Below are positions 25,214 through 33,797 of a DNA stretch of 64,000 nucleotides, piece by piece. Position 1 is the stretch's first letter. Each line of letters opens with the position of its first letter. The notes below the pieces were generated by a model. The model was given only the letters and a program-made list of their open reading frames with translations, had not been told where the DNA came from and made no database searches. The DNA is from Microbacterium oxydans (GTDB taxonomy: Bacteria; Actinomycetota; Actinomycetes; Actinomycetales; Microbacteriaceae): assembly GCF_000956405.1 (NCBI RefSeq), contig NZ_JYIV01000024.1:99104-163103 (forward strand), given 5' to 3'. The translations under genes were made by a program, and so were the position numbers.

Positions 25214-25879
25214 TCAACTAGGTGAGGTGAGTCGCCACCGACGCACGGCGAGGAGGCTGCCGACGCCGAAGCACGCGGCGGCGATCAACAGCATGCCAGC
25301 CGACGCTGCGACCACTCCGAGAAGGTCGACATGGTCGTCCACTCGCATCAGCAGTGTGTTCATCGGGGACATCGGCACGATGATGAGCGCGACCGCTGCC
25401 AAGAACACGACGCCCAGAGTGAGGGGAGTGCGCTGAAGGACTGGCCAGGCGCCCACGTAGCCGAGAGCGACACCGACAAGCGCGGACGAAGCTAGAGCCA
25501 AGAGGCAGCCGGAGGCTTGAGGCACTATCGCATGAGGAGTCGGCGCAGGCGACGCGCGGACGAACGCGGCCGTCAATCCGAGGACCGACAATCCGGACAC
25601 AAAAAGGAAGGATGCCAGGGCCTCTCCCGCTCGAGCTCGGACGCGTCCTCCGCTCGCGAGCGCAACCACACTCTTCTGGCTGGGGTCATCGCCGTCAATA
25701 GTCGTCACCGACACCCAGGCGCCGACGAGGAGGGATCCGATTCCAAGGATCGGCAACATACTCGGCAGTGGCGCCGAGTACGGCATAAGTGCGACCACCA
25801 CGATGAGGTACCCCGCTGCGGGCCCGAGCCAGGTCAGCCGCACAACATTCCTGCGCAGAACATAACGAGTAGACCTCAC
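25214..25879 (-). CDS. ABC transporter membrane subunit
   Basis: 221 aa from GTG 25877-25879, overlapping the ATPase stop (GTGA). The longer frame to 25906 overlaps the ATPase gene and is less likely. About six hydrophobic segments are visible (e.g. GPAAGYLIVVVALM, ILGIGSLLVGAWVSV, LALASSALVGVALGYVGAWP, LGVVAASAGMLLIAAACFGVG). Last gene of the four-gene operon 27669-25214. Pairs with the upstream ATPase to form an exporter or a self-protection pump. Confidence 0.75.
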   Translation of the reverse strand: MRSTRYVLRRNVVRLTWLGPAAGYLIVVVALMPYSAPLPSMLPILGIGSLLVGAWVSVTTIDGDDPSQKSVVALASGGRVRARAGEALASFLFVSGLSVLGLTAAFVRASPAPTPHAIVPQASGCLLALASSALVGVALGYVGAWPVLQRTPLTLGVVFLAAVALIIVPMSPMNTLLMRVDDHVDLLGVVAASAGMLLIAAACFGVGSLLAVRRWRLTSPS

Positions 25880-26667
25880 TCCCGCTCCACGCCTTCCACG
25901 ACCCACCCAGCGCTGAGAATTGCGCGGAGCGTGGCTTCAACTGTGTCAGAAGCTGAGTTGATGACGGCGCGCCCCATCGAGGCGGGCATGACCATCGTCG
26001 TGTCAGGAAGCGCCGGCAGGGAATCGTTGGTCAACGCGTGAATGACGTAACGGATAGGTGACCGAGGCGTGAGCTTCCCTTCCTCGAGCCAGAGGGACTG
26101 CGAAGCGGCAAAGGGGGCCGCACCATGGTGAACGACGAGCAGAGTGCTCCCCATGGCACGGGCATCTTCTATCGCTCGCGTGACAAGATCGGTACCTGCG
26201 GCATCCAGCCCGGTGAAAGGTTCGTCGAGCACGATGAGCCCGGTTGCCCCGATGAGAGCGCTGGCTATCCCGACCCGCTGCAGATTCCCCTTCGACAGCA
26301 GTCGCAACGGTCCCCACGGGCCGGTGAAGCCCAACGAGTCCAATGTTGTCGAGACAGCCCGGTAGCGAGCGCGGCGCTGGAGCCCCCGGGTGCCCGCGAC
26401 CCAGTTCATGTAAGTGGCAACGCTCATGCCGGATGGAGGATTGAACCGCTCTGGGAGGTAGGAGGTGCTGGCGCTTCGATTTTGCACCGTCCCCCAGCTG
26501 GGCTCCATCAATCCTGTCGCCACACCCAGAAGGGTCGACTTCCCGGCCCCGTTCGATCCGTGGAGCGACGTGACGGTGCCCTGCTGGCACTCCATGGAGA
26601 TGTCATGCAAGATGACCCGTCCGCGCCGACGGACGCCCACCCTGTCGAGGCGCAGCGTCGGTGTCAT
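25876..26667 (-). CDS. ABC transporter ATP-binding protein
   Basis: 263 aa. Perfect GGAGGAG ribosome site before ATG 26667. Walker A SNGAGKST, signature variant LLSKGNLQRVGIA, Walker B LIVLDEPFTGLD and the switch His in VVHHG. The family resembles the ATPases of bacteriocin or antibiotic export and immunity (CcmA type). A C-terminal extension of about 50 residues follows the ATPase core. Co-transcribed with the membrane subunit and with the secreted peptide and lipoprotein genes. Confidence 0.85.
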   Translation of the reverse strand: MTPTLRLDRVGVRRRGRVILHDISMECQQGTVTSLHGSNGAGKSTLLGVATGLMEPSWGTVQNRSASTSYLPERFNPPSGMSVATYMNWVAGTRGLQRRARYRAVSTTLDSLGFTGPWGPLRLLSKGNLQRVGIASALIGATGLIVLDEPFTGLDAAGTDLVTRAIEDARAMGSTLLVVHHGAAPFAASQSLWLEEGKLTPRSPIRYVIHALTNDSLPALPDTTMVMPASMGRAVINSASDTVEATLRAILSAGWVVEGVERE

Positions 26668-26688
26668 GGTGCTCCTCCTTCGGGCGAC

Positions 26689-27330
26689 TCAGTTTCCGCG
26701 GAATCCTGCAGGCTTGGCGGGGCAGGCCCCCATCAATGCCATGTACTTCTCCTCGGAGCCAGGATCCAGAGAGTCGAACGGATTCCACTCCTGGCCGGAG
26801 TTGAGTTGTTCTTCGAACGTACCCTCACTCGGCACGTCAGGCACCGTGTATCCCTCGCCGTCGAGGCATGGGACAACGGTGTCCACGAGATAGCGGTAGA
26901 GGTACGTGGCTTCTTCTGCGGTGTACGGCTGTTGGTACGCGGGATCGATGGGATAGGCCACGCGGCACTGGTAGACAGCGATTGCTTGCGCTAGCTCCTG
27001 CTCTGCGGGAAACGAGGCGGTTTCCACATACCCCGACTTCACGTGACTTTCAAACCCTGCTTCGGTCATGCACGTGGCTGTCGTCTCGGACCATTCGCTC
27101 GGGGCTACCGCACGAATCAGGCTCGCCTCCGGCACGGGCTGGTCGGGGAAGCGGTCGTGAAAGAGGCCCTCAGCTTGTTCTTGGGCAGCCTGAAGTTGAC
27201 TATCTCTCTCTGCGGACTGCATCACAGGTGGCTTCGGCATCTCGTCGATTGACTCCTCAGAGGCGCTGCACCCTGCGAGAGGGAGCAAGACGATGAGTGC
27301 CGCGGCGATAGGCCAGAGGTTTCCTTTCAC
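26689..27330 (-). CDS. Lipoprotein in the secreted-peptide/ABC operon
   Basis: 213 aa from GTG 27328-27330, chosen because GGAGG lies 8 nt upstream; a GTG three codons earlier abuts that site. Lipobox LPLAGC with Cys near position 21, so it is a membrane-anchored lipoprotein. The mature part is acidic, with four further Cys (ATCMTE, VYQCRV, VPCLDG, MGACPA) probably in two disulfides. No recognised family. The position between the secreted peptide and the ABC exporter suggests an immunity or maturation role. Confidence 0.75.
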   Translation of the reverse strand: MKGNLWPIAAALIVLLPLAGCSASEESIDEMPKPPVMQSAERDSQLQAAQEQAEGLFHDRFPDQPVPEASLIRAVAPSEWSETTATCMTEAGFESHVKSGYVETASFPAEQELAQAIAVYQCRVAYPIDPAYQQPYTAEEATYLYRYLVDTVVPCLDGEGYTVPDVPSEGTFEEQLNSGQEWNPFDSLDPGSEEKYMALMGACPAKPAGFRGN

Positions 27331-27345
27331 GACCGCCACCTCCGA

Positions 27346-27669
27346 TTACAGGCAGGCGCGGGTGAAGTACTGGAATGTCTTCCCGGCGCCGTACGAGACG
27401 TAGCTGTACGACTTCGTCTTGCGGCCTGCCGTGTGATACACGCCCGTATTCGGCGCGTACTGGATGCTCGTGAGGAACGAGCCGTTCTTCGAGGTGAGCC
27501 AGGCGGAATCGCCGTAGCTGTTGATCTTGAACTTGTTCGTAGGTGCGGTGGGCCCACCGCAGTCGCCGACGTACGCTTCTGTCGCATCGGCAGATGCTGG
27601 CACGACCGATCCGAAGATGAGCGCGGCAGCAACCGCGGCAACCGACAGGAACTTGGTTGTCTTTCGCAT
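27346..27669 (-). CDS. Small secreted protein, bacteriocin-like (lactococcin 972-type context)
   Basis: 107 aa from ATG 27667-27669 after GGGGGG. Signal peptide MRKTTKFLSVAAVAAALIFG..VVPASA (about 1-27). The mature part is about 80 residues, rich in Gly, Ser, Tyr and Thr with two Cys (GDCGG and terminal RACL). The aromatic and basic C-terminal half (SYSYVSYGAGKTFQYF) and the operon partners (lipoprotein, ABC ATPase, permease) recall lactococcin 972-type bacteriocin loci. Direct sequence similarity to that family could not be established here. Confidence 0.6.
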   Translation of the reverse strand: MRKTTKFLSVAAVAAALIFGSVVPASADATEAYVGDCGGPTAPTNKFKINSYGDSAWLTSKNGSFLTSIQYAPNTGVYHTAGRKTKSYSYVSYGAGKTFQYFTRACL

Positions 27670-28125
27670 ATTTACCCCCCTGGGTGAGTGGCGGACAGCC
27701 GAGTGCCGACCGCGGGACACAACATGCCAGAGTCCCTTTGCGGGCACCATGCGCGCAGAGCAGATCTCCAGGCGGTGAGCGGAGAAGTTGTCCGTGATCC
27801 TGGAGACAGGTGCTGCTGAGCTCGACGCATTCGGTGCGTCGATCCCTCTGTAGCAACAGTGCGTAGGCCCCGGCTCTCACGAGTCGGGGCCTCTTCCATG
27901 CGTGGATGTGCTGCCCGCCTTCCTGCCAGAGATATTGGTCCGCTCTCCCAGGCGGTGGCGACGACCGTTCCTCCAACATGAGTGACATCGTTGACCACAT
28001 CTGCGCAAAGTGATCAGCCCGCCGTATTCCTTTCTCGGCGGCGCGAGTGAAGACGGGAGTCGTCCTCAGGTGCACGGGGGCGGTGGCGTTGGCAACAGTA
28101 GGGTTGCTCAGGTGAAGTTGCTGAC
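27670..28125. other. Intergenic stretch, promoter of peptide operon and a hairpin
   Basis: 456 bp without convincing gene. It should carry the minus-strand promoter of the peptide operon and the plus-strand promoter of the 98-aa protein. A perfect 8-bp hairpin AGGCCCCG (27865-27872) and CGGGGCCT (27885-27892), followed by CTTCC, looks like a terminator from a lost or unrecognised upstream transcript. Nothing else stands out. Confidence 0.4.
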
Positions 28126-28422
28126 ATGGACAACCGTTGTAACCTCATCATCGGGGCCATCTTCGTCTTCGACGGATACGCGTCTTGGCCGACCGGATCG
28201 CTCCTGGAGATCGACCCGGAGAAGTGGCGCACATCGCTTTTCAGCCTCTCAATCGGCTCGACGCTCATCGGGATCGGCATCCTTACCGCGTTGCTCGCAT
28301 TGCACGCGAGGGCAGTCGGTGTGCAGACACGTGCCGCGCTTGCGACCCAATCAGCCGCAGACGCCGCGCGGCGCGCGGATGAGTATCGCGCACAGAATCA
28401 GTACCCCGCAGCGCAAGGCTGA
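28126..28422 (+). CDS. Small membrane protein, 98 aa
   Basis: ATG 28126, with AGGTGAAG 8-10 nt upstream. Two hydrophobic segments (CNLIIGAIFVFDGYASW and FSLSIGSTLIGIGILTALLAL) are followed by a charged helical tail rich in Ala, Arg and Gln (ATQSAADAARRADEYRAQ). Function unknown. Stand-alone between non-coding regions. Confidence 0.55.
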   Translation: MDNRCNLIIGAIFVFDGYASWPTGSLLEIDPEKWRTSLFSLSIGSTLIGIGILTALLALHARAVGVQTRAALATQSAADAARRADEYRAQNQYPAAQG

Positions 28423-28621
28423 TTCGCGACGTCATGGTTGTCGTCGCATGGGCGACCGGAAAACGCAGGGCGTACCTGAGCCCTCGAGGCGTCACTCCTG
28501 CTGCAGGATTTGAGACAGCCGTTCGTCATGTGCGCGCTCCTGGCTCGGGCAATCTCTAGGATTGCGCTGACATACCGGCGCGGACGCTGGAGAGCGACGC
28601 CATCAGAACCTGGGGTAAGTG

Positions 28622-29536
28622 ATGACACTGGACTCGATTTGGCACTACACGGACGGTCGTGGGCTTGAAGGGATCGTCACCTATGACACCCTGCGTGCAA
28701 CCTCCTTCCGTCACCTCAACGACTCTCGAGAAGCTGACTACGCCACAAGCCTGCTGCAAGCTGCTGCGAAGACACGACGCACGACCGTCCCGACCGCGCA
28801 TCAAGCTCGCTTCGACAGCCTCATGAAGCACGCCGAGCGGCGAGGACTCGACCTCTTCCTCCTGTGCGCCGCGCGGAAGCCAGACCTTCTCACGGTGTGG
28901 CGGGGGTACGGAGGCAAAGTCTCGTACGCCATCGAACTTGACGCGACCGTCGACCTCCTCCCCATCCAACGGACTGATGCGACGGAGCACCCGAACCCGC
29001 CAGCCGGGTGGGAGATCGAGCGCGACGAAGAGGGCAGCATCATCGTGAACCCGGACCAGGTGCACATTGAAGTCGTTCCGTGGCGGAAAGTTCGCTACAA
29101 CACGGCCGGCGTCGACGCTCGAGTGGACAGGATCGCCAAGCTGGCGGAGAAGAAGAAGAACCCTATCTCTGACTTGTTCTTCCCCTGGCATGAACTCGCC
29201 GACATCAAGATGCTCGAGCTGAAGCATCCCGCGTTCAAAGACGAGCGCGAGGCACGGATGATCCTCGAGGTGAACCCACGGTGGAAGTTCGTGCACCACT
29301 ATGAAGGCCGGTTCGGCGTCACCCCGTTCATCGAGCTCTCTGCCGTAAACGAGGACAACCAGCACAATGCGAACGACAGATACCTCACCGCTGCAGGCAA
29401 GTTGCCCATCCGTTCCGTGATGATCGGACCTACCCCGCTCGGAGACGAGGTCATCGACGCGACGAAGGAGTTCCTCGAGCTCAACGGCTACCCGGATGTC
29501 GATGTCTCCCGCAGCACCATTCCGTTCCGATCCTGA
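28622..29536 (+). CDS. DUF2971-family protein
   Basis: 304 aa from ATG 28622; a GTG one codon upstream is equally usable. It carries DUF2971 hallmarks: an N-terminal WHYTDGRGLEGIV, TSFRHLNDSREADY, the central FLLCAARKPDLLTVWRGYG and a C-terminal SVMIGPTPLGDEVIDATKEFL. The biochemical activity of the family is not known to me; members are frequent in accessory and defence regions, sometimes as single-gene abortive-infection-type candidates. Terminated by a very strong hairpin at 29666. Confidence 0.78.
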   Translation: MTLDSIWHYTDGRGLEGIVTYDTLRATSFRHLNDSREADYATSLLQAAAKTRRTTVPTAHQARFDSLMKHAERRGLDLFLLCAARKPDLLTVWRGYGGKVSYAIELDATVDLLPIQRTDATEHPNPPAGWEIERDEEGSIIVNPDQVHIEVVPWRKVRYNTAGVDARVDRIAKLAEKKKNPISDLFFPWHELADIKMLELKHPAFKDEREARMILEVNPRWKFVHHYEGRFGVTPFIELSAVNEDNQHNANDRYLTAAGKLPIRSVMIGPTPLGDEVIDATKEFLELNGYPDVDVSRSTIPFRS

Positions 29537-29665
29537 ATCAGCATCTGTCTGACAGCGTGCCAGCCGGCGACTGGCATCGCTGGAGCCGCTTTGGCGTTCG
29601 GCCTGGATACCAAACTATGACTTGGTCCGGCACGGGTCAGATCTGGTGGACGAAGTCGTTCAAAG

Positions 29666-29711
29666 GGGCGTGGGGAGCGGATCAGTTGTCACCGATCCGC
29701 TCCCCACGCCC
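29666..29711. terminator. Very strong bidirectional hairpin
   Basis: 18-bp perfect stem: the left arm 29666-29683 (starts GGGCGTGGGG) and right arm 29694-29711 (ends CCCCACGCCC), with a 10-nt loop. Lies between the convergent DUF2971 gene and the membrane protein gene at 29741. Confidence 0.8.
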
Positions 29712-29740
29712 ACCTTCCATGCTTGGGTCAAGAATTCGAT

Positions 29741-30019
29741 CTATGTTGACCCGGTCGTTGCCGCCAGAGTCAGAGACACAGCGAGGGTTGCGAGTAGCAC
29801 GAAGGAGGCCAGGACGATGAGGACAACCAGCAGTGTTCGCGCCTTCGTCTGCCGCCGCAGAGAGAGCAGGGCAAAAACGATGCTGGCGACAAGAACGATA
29901 AGCCCCCAGCTCGAAGCGACCGCCAGGACGACTCCAACGAGCAGAGCGACATAGGGGAGGGTCAGGGACAGTCGCGACCGGCTGGCTGCTTCGTTGCTAG
30001 ATGTTCTTGAGATAGCCAC
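29741..30019 (-). CDS. Small membrane protein coupled to secreted protein, possible immunity protein
   Basis: 92 aa from GTG 30017-30019, selected because GGAGG lies 8 nt upstream; another GTG at 30034 precedes that site. Two or three hydrophobic segments (LPYVALLVGVVLAVASS, GLIVLVASIVFALLSL, LLVVLIVLASFVLLATLAVSL). The start lies 23 nt inside the 3' end of the upstream secreted-protein gene, so the two are translationally coupled. A secreted protein followed by an overlapping small membrane protein fits a toxin-immunity pair, but this is inference. Confidence 0.6.
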   Translation of the reverse strand: MAISRTSSNEAASRSRLSLTLPYVALLVGVVLAVASSWGLIVLVASIVFALLSLRRQTKARTLLVVLIVLASFVLLATLAVSLTLAATTGST

Positions 30020-30629
30020 TGATGCTTCCTCCACTCGTTCCGGTCTGCTGCATCTGCTTGTTCATCTGAGCGCTATTCCCCTGCCACAGGACCGAAAGCG
30101 TGTAGTTCGTGCTGCAGTATGCCTTGTTGCCACTCACCCAACTCGAGTTGCTGTTGGAGATAGACCAGAAGCCGGCCCAACCCGTAAACGTTCCGCTGCA
30201 GAAGTGCGGAGCCTTGGTGGTCGATCCGTTGACACTGTACCGAATCTCTTGCCGATACTGCCCCGTCGTGATCCCGAAGAGCTCGGCATTCACCGTGTAG
30301 ACCTTGCTGTAAGTCTTCGTGGCCGCCCGAGCCGACAGTGAGTCAGGCGTCATGCTCGTCTCATCCTCTACGACAACGAAGTCATAAGCATCGAGGTCAG
30401 TGATCGACTCCACGAAGAGATCCTGATCAGCCTCACTGAGGGCATCGAACTTCAGAAGCTCGCTGGCAGGAAGCGACTCTCGAACCTCGAGAATCGCCGC
30501 CTCCACCGCTGGGTCATCGGAGACGCTTGCTGCTGCGGGGGTCACCGAACCGAACGCCATCAGGACGGAAAGCGAGGTGAGGAGAGCGGAAACTGACAAT
30601 GTACGAACTGAATTCTTCACGCTCGGCAT
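29997..30629 (-). CDS. Secreted protein, 210 aa, unknown family
   Basis: From ATG 30627-30629; the frame extends upstream to 30815 without protein-like content. Signal peptide about 1-34 (LLTSLSVLMAFGSVTPAAA). An acidic propeptide-like region (about 35-105, ending SARAATKTYS) is followed by a C-terminal domain of about 105 residues rich in Ser, Thr, Asn, Gly and aromatic residues, with two Cys (HFCSGTF and AYCSTNY). The propeptide-plus-mature-domain layout resembles exported bacteriocins or toxins. Coupled to the overlapping small membrane protein gene. Confidence 0.6.
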   Translation of the reverse strand: MPSVKNSVRTLSVSALLTSLSVLMAFGSVTPAAASVSDDPAVEAAILEVRESLPASELLKFDALSEADQDLFVESITDLDAYDFVVVEDETSMTPDSLSARAATKTYSKVYTVNAELFGITTGQYRQEIRYSVNGSTTKAPHFCSGTFTGWAGFWSISNSNSSWVSGNKAYCSTNYTLSVLWQGNSAQMNKQMQQTGTSGGSISGYLKNI

Positions 30630-31077
30630 GGTTCCATCTATCGGGCCCCTCGTCTGTCCCCCATTTGGTCCGCCGACCCGGGTGATCCACCTCGCCGCGT
30701 GCTGCTCTGTCCGAGAGGTCACGCGTGTGCACCGACCGGCCGCATCTCCACATCGGGCGCACCTTCTGCGCCCGAAACTGCGGCTGACCAGCCTAAACAT
30801 AGCCACGGATTTCACGTGAGCTCGTCAACGGCAAAGAAAGTAACTGGCGGGCTGAATTGCTGAGCGAAGCCGATCTCCCAATGCTCGATCTGTCCTGAAT
30901 TCTGGAGTCGAGCGGCGCGGATACGGACTGGATCTCGAGTAGCGCGCTCACGCGGGGCACTGAACCCCCGTCAGTAGACGCCATGTGCCCGCCCGTCCTG
31001 TCTAAGACTCTGTAATCCATCACCTCTGGCTGGGACATACTGGTGCTTCCTGCCCGCAGAACGAGAGGCTCACTCAC
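30630..31077. other. Intergenic region between divergent genes
   Basis: 448 bp between the secreted-protein gene (minus) and the 158-aa gene (plus). Long open frames here have shadow-like Arg/Ser composition and no ribosome sites. A minus-strand hairpin-prone segment GGGCGC..GCGCCC occurs near 30755-30775. Otherwise nothing supportable is seen. Confidence 0.35.
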
Positions 31078-31554
31078 ATGACGGAAGCAGACGAGTCGTC
31101 GAGCGAACCGGAAGTCAATGACTGGGCTAACCCCACGCCGGAAGAAGCGCGGCGACTGCTCGGGAAGACGAACGACCTCGCGGCCCTTCTCGAGCTGCAC
31201 CCGCAGCTGGCGAAGGTCGCTCGCCTCGGCGTCGACGCCATCCGCGCGACAGGGGACGCTGAACGTGAGGCCACTGAGAATCTCGCTAGTGAGTACTACA
31301 AGTTCACGCATCACAACGTCGACGAACTGTACGCACGGTTGCGCGACCCGAACGTCAGCGCGGAGGAAGTCGACCGCATCTACGATCTGCTCGGCACCAT
31401 CGAGGCTCGGGTGGCCGTGAAAGACACGGAGCACATCGCCGCCCGGGCCAAGATCGGCGACAAGGACCGAAAGTACATCACGCTCTTCATCGGCCTCGGA
31501 CTGACGGCTACCGTCCTCCTGCTGTCACGCGGTAAAGGGATCGGCCTTCGCTGA
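31078..31554 (+). CDS. C-tail-anchored helical protein, 158 aa
   Basis: ATG 31078. A soluble, highly charged alpha-helical N-terminal part (about 1-135) with DLAALLELHPQLAKVARLG and ASEYYKFTHHNVDELYARLRD is followed by a single C-terminal membrane helix (ITLFIGLGLTATVLLL) and the basic end SRGKGIGLR. Tail-anchored topology. Function unknown; closely followed by another membrane protein gene on the same strand. Confidence 0.6.
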   Translation: MTEADESSSEPEVNDWANPTPEEARRLLGKTNDLAALLELHPQLAKVARLGVDAIRATGDAEREATENLASEYYKFTHHNVDELYARLRDPNVSAEEVDRIYDLLGTIEARVAVKDTEHIAARAKIGDKDRKYITLFIGLGLTATVLLLSRGKGIGLR

Positions 31555-31623
31555 CCGACCCTAGGGACATTGTCCTCGGGCTGCTCGCGGATGGCCTACG
31601 AGGGGCGTTGGGAAAAGCTCCAA

Positions 31624-32031
31624 ATGAAAGTGAGTCAGATGGAAACGACCCGGGAGTTCGAGAGGGTGTCGCACGGCCGCAGCAGTGGGAGACGGATCCT
31701 GATTGTCATCGGCCTGGTCGTTTTCGTGGTGTTCGCTATCGCGGCCTGGGTCTGCTTCGGCATCTCGGCCACGTTGGCTTCGTCGGTTGGCGGAGAGTAT
31801 CTGTACATGACGGGAGAAGTCCCCTGGGAGAGCCACCCGCTCTACTTCGCCGGCATCTATGGCGGGATCGCATTCGCCCTATCCGGCGGGGCGCTCGCAG
31901 GTGCAGTTCTGGCTGCATCGCTTCACACGCCGCTGCAGGTCAGGCACTTCGTGTTGCCGGTTCTCGTGCTGGGAGTTCTCGCCGCGGCGACGTACTACAT
32001 CTGCTGGATGCTGGTTCCGGCTGCGATCTGA
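31624..32031 (+). CDS. Membrane protein with three to four helices
   Basis: 135 aa if started at ATG 31624; ATG codons at 31591 and 31639 are alternatives, and no ribosome site decides among them. Hydrophobic segments: ILIVIGLVVFVVFAIAAWVC, YFAGIYGGIAFALSGGALAGAVLA and HFVLPVLVLGVLAAATYYIC. Charged N-terminus. No family recognised. Downstream 32032-32302 is empty. Confidence 0.6.
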   Translation: MKVSQMETTREFERVSHGRSSGRRILIVIGLVVFVVFAIAAWVCFGISATLASSVGGEYLYMTGEVPWESHPLYFAGIYGGIAFALSGGALAGAVLAASLHTPLQVRHFVLPVLVLGVLAAATYYICWMLVPAAI

Positions 32032-32302
32032 CTCGGGAGATCGACAACGAACGGAACGATCACGGCGATACCCACGTCGTTGGAGCCTCCTGTGGGTCTG
32101 CTTGCTGCGACCACAGCGTCGGCGCCCTCGGCCGCCAGCACACGCGGACGGATGCGTTTACCCTTTCAGTTTCGGAGAAAGCTCGCGTAACGATGGGGTC
32201 GGTGAGAAGTGTCTGACCGGCCCTCTCGTTCATTCGGCGCCGACGATGAGCCCGGCTCTGCCGCTGAAAGCTGCACTCCAGCGCTGGCTTGGGATCGAGG
32301 TT

Positions 32303-33298
32303 TCAGGTCCCATCCGCTGATGTGGGCGACGTGAACTCAAGGTCGATGAGGTCGGAGGTGAATCGCCCGAGCTCGCTGACCATGTTTCCCACGTCGCGCC
32401 ACGATGGAGCATCGCCGTGTGAGAGCCCGCTCCGCAACTCGTATACGCGGTCGAAGAACTTGGTCGCCCTCATTCCTCCGTACTCGCGTGGCTCCAGCCG
32501 ACGGACCAACCGCATCGCGCCTGCTCGGATCGACTCGTTCTCGAGTCCCCGCACTCGGTTCGCGAGCGCTGCTCGTCGCTCAGGATCTCGAACGACGTCC
32601 GACTACTCCACCTGCTGAGCGAGGAGCGCGATGAGCTCTTGCTCGCTGGCAGAGACCTTGGCGGTGGTCACCAGCGTTTCGACGGCTGACACCAGTGTGA
32701 GCAATAGCGAATCTGCTCCCTGTGCACGGCCGGCCTGATTGAACAGGTCGAATGCCAGATGAACACGATTCGTCGGAACGACCTGACGAAGGGCGTTAGC
32801 GAACCAGTTCGCGATGTCTACCGGTGGGCTGAGCACGTGGCCTTCGGCGCTCATCGTGAAGGTGAAGAGTTCTTCTTCAGACAGGTGGACCCGAACGCCG
32901 GCGCGCTCATTGATGACGCGAACGTTCTGGGGAACGGTGTCGTTCACGGCGGCCAACGCATGCTCACTCAAAGCGGTGAAGGATTGTCGCTCCATGAAGT
33001 CGACGGACAGGCCCGCGCGCAGTGCGGCGAGGCGGAGCGTGGAGCACAACTCCTTGCCTCGCGCTTCTGCGGCAGCGTCCGTGGCGTAGCCAGAGCCACG
33101 AAACGTGGCTCGCGTCGCGTTCTTGAGAGGGCCGGACGCTTGGATCCAGACACGCTCCTCAGCTGACTCGACGAGCATCAGTGTGTCGTCGTCGGTGTCA
33201 GGTCGGGCGCCTCCGAGGGTCACGGGTACGCGGAAGGAGTACATGCGTGGATCGTACTTGCGTGCAGGCCCCTCTCGACTTGCGTTGCCAACGGTCAT
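32303..33298 (-). pseudogene. HEPN/Abi-C-like protein gene interrupted by one in-frame TAG
   Basis: The first open part (33298 to 32606, 231 codons) ends in LIALLAQQVE at TAG 32605-32603. The same frame continues without gap as SDVVRDPERRAALANRVRG, then GLENESIRAGAMRLVRRL, KFFDRVYELRSGLSHGD and VSELGRFTSDLIDLEF to the stop at 32303. The ELRSGLSHG segment is the RxxxxH-type end typical of HEPN or apea-like proteins. The two parts plainly belong to one protein of about 331 aa. Either the gene is inactivated by a nonsense mutation or the TAG is read through. It is the last gene before the right repeat. Confidence 0.7.
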
Positions 33299-33456
33299 GC
33301 GCGGAGACCTGCTCGGAACGGGGTCGGAGAAACCCTGGCTGACCTGGGGAGAACTCGCGACCGTGGAAGTTTCTTGGGCTTAGCGTGGAATCGCTTCGGA
33401 AAGTGCCTGTCTGAATCCCTTGAGGCTCAAGGGATCGGCGGATAAACGAATACGGC

Positions 33457-33540
33457 CACAGCGGGCCCTGTTCGATTATTCAGGGCTATCTGTTCGTAAA
33501 TTGAGAAGAGCCGGTCAGGCCTAAAATCTGACCGGCTCTT
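33457..33540. repeat. Right copy of ~82-bp direct repeat (putative island boundary)
   Basis: Begins CACAGCGGGCCCTG and contains the same two hairpin segments as the copy beside tRNA-Leu (6540-6622), in the same orientation. The second hairpin AGCCGGTCAG/CTGACCGGCT is identical in both arms. No tRNA sequence precedes it. It may also act as terminator for the region to its left. Confidence 0.75.
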
Positions 33541-33797
33541 CTCATTCCAGCAGCCGTTGAACCGCCCGCATCCATGCCGCATCCTCATGCCCCGAGCCGC
33601 AGTTATGCGGCGTACCTTCCTGTCCTCATGCCGATCCGGCCGATCCAGGCGCGAATCCTGTAGGCGAGGTCTCCTTGATTTCCTGGCTTCTTGCATCTGT
33701 CTTCGCGGCGCTGCTTTCGGTGCCGGTGACTGCGGGTGCTCGTCGGCCGGATGACGTGGGTGGCACCGCCGGAGCGCGGCACCACCCACGCACGGTG
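33541..33797. other. Intergenic end region with hairpin after the GH5 gene
   Basis: No gene supported. GTGGGTGG (33756-33763) and CCACCCAC (33782-33789) form a perfect 8-bp hairpin with additional inner GC pairs, 9 bp beyond the GH5 stop, so it probably terminates that minus-strand gene. The remaining sequence up to the right repeat shows nothing else. Confidence 0.45.

Noticed and set aside
30793..31434. Minus-strand frame of 213 codons across the 158-aa gene
   Set aside because: Overlaps the coding strand of the 31078 gene and has no start signal; composition not convincing.
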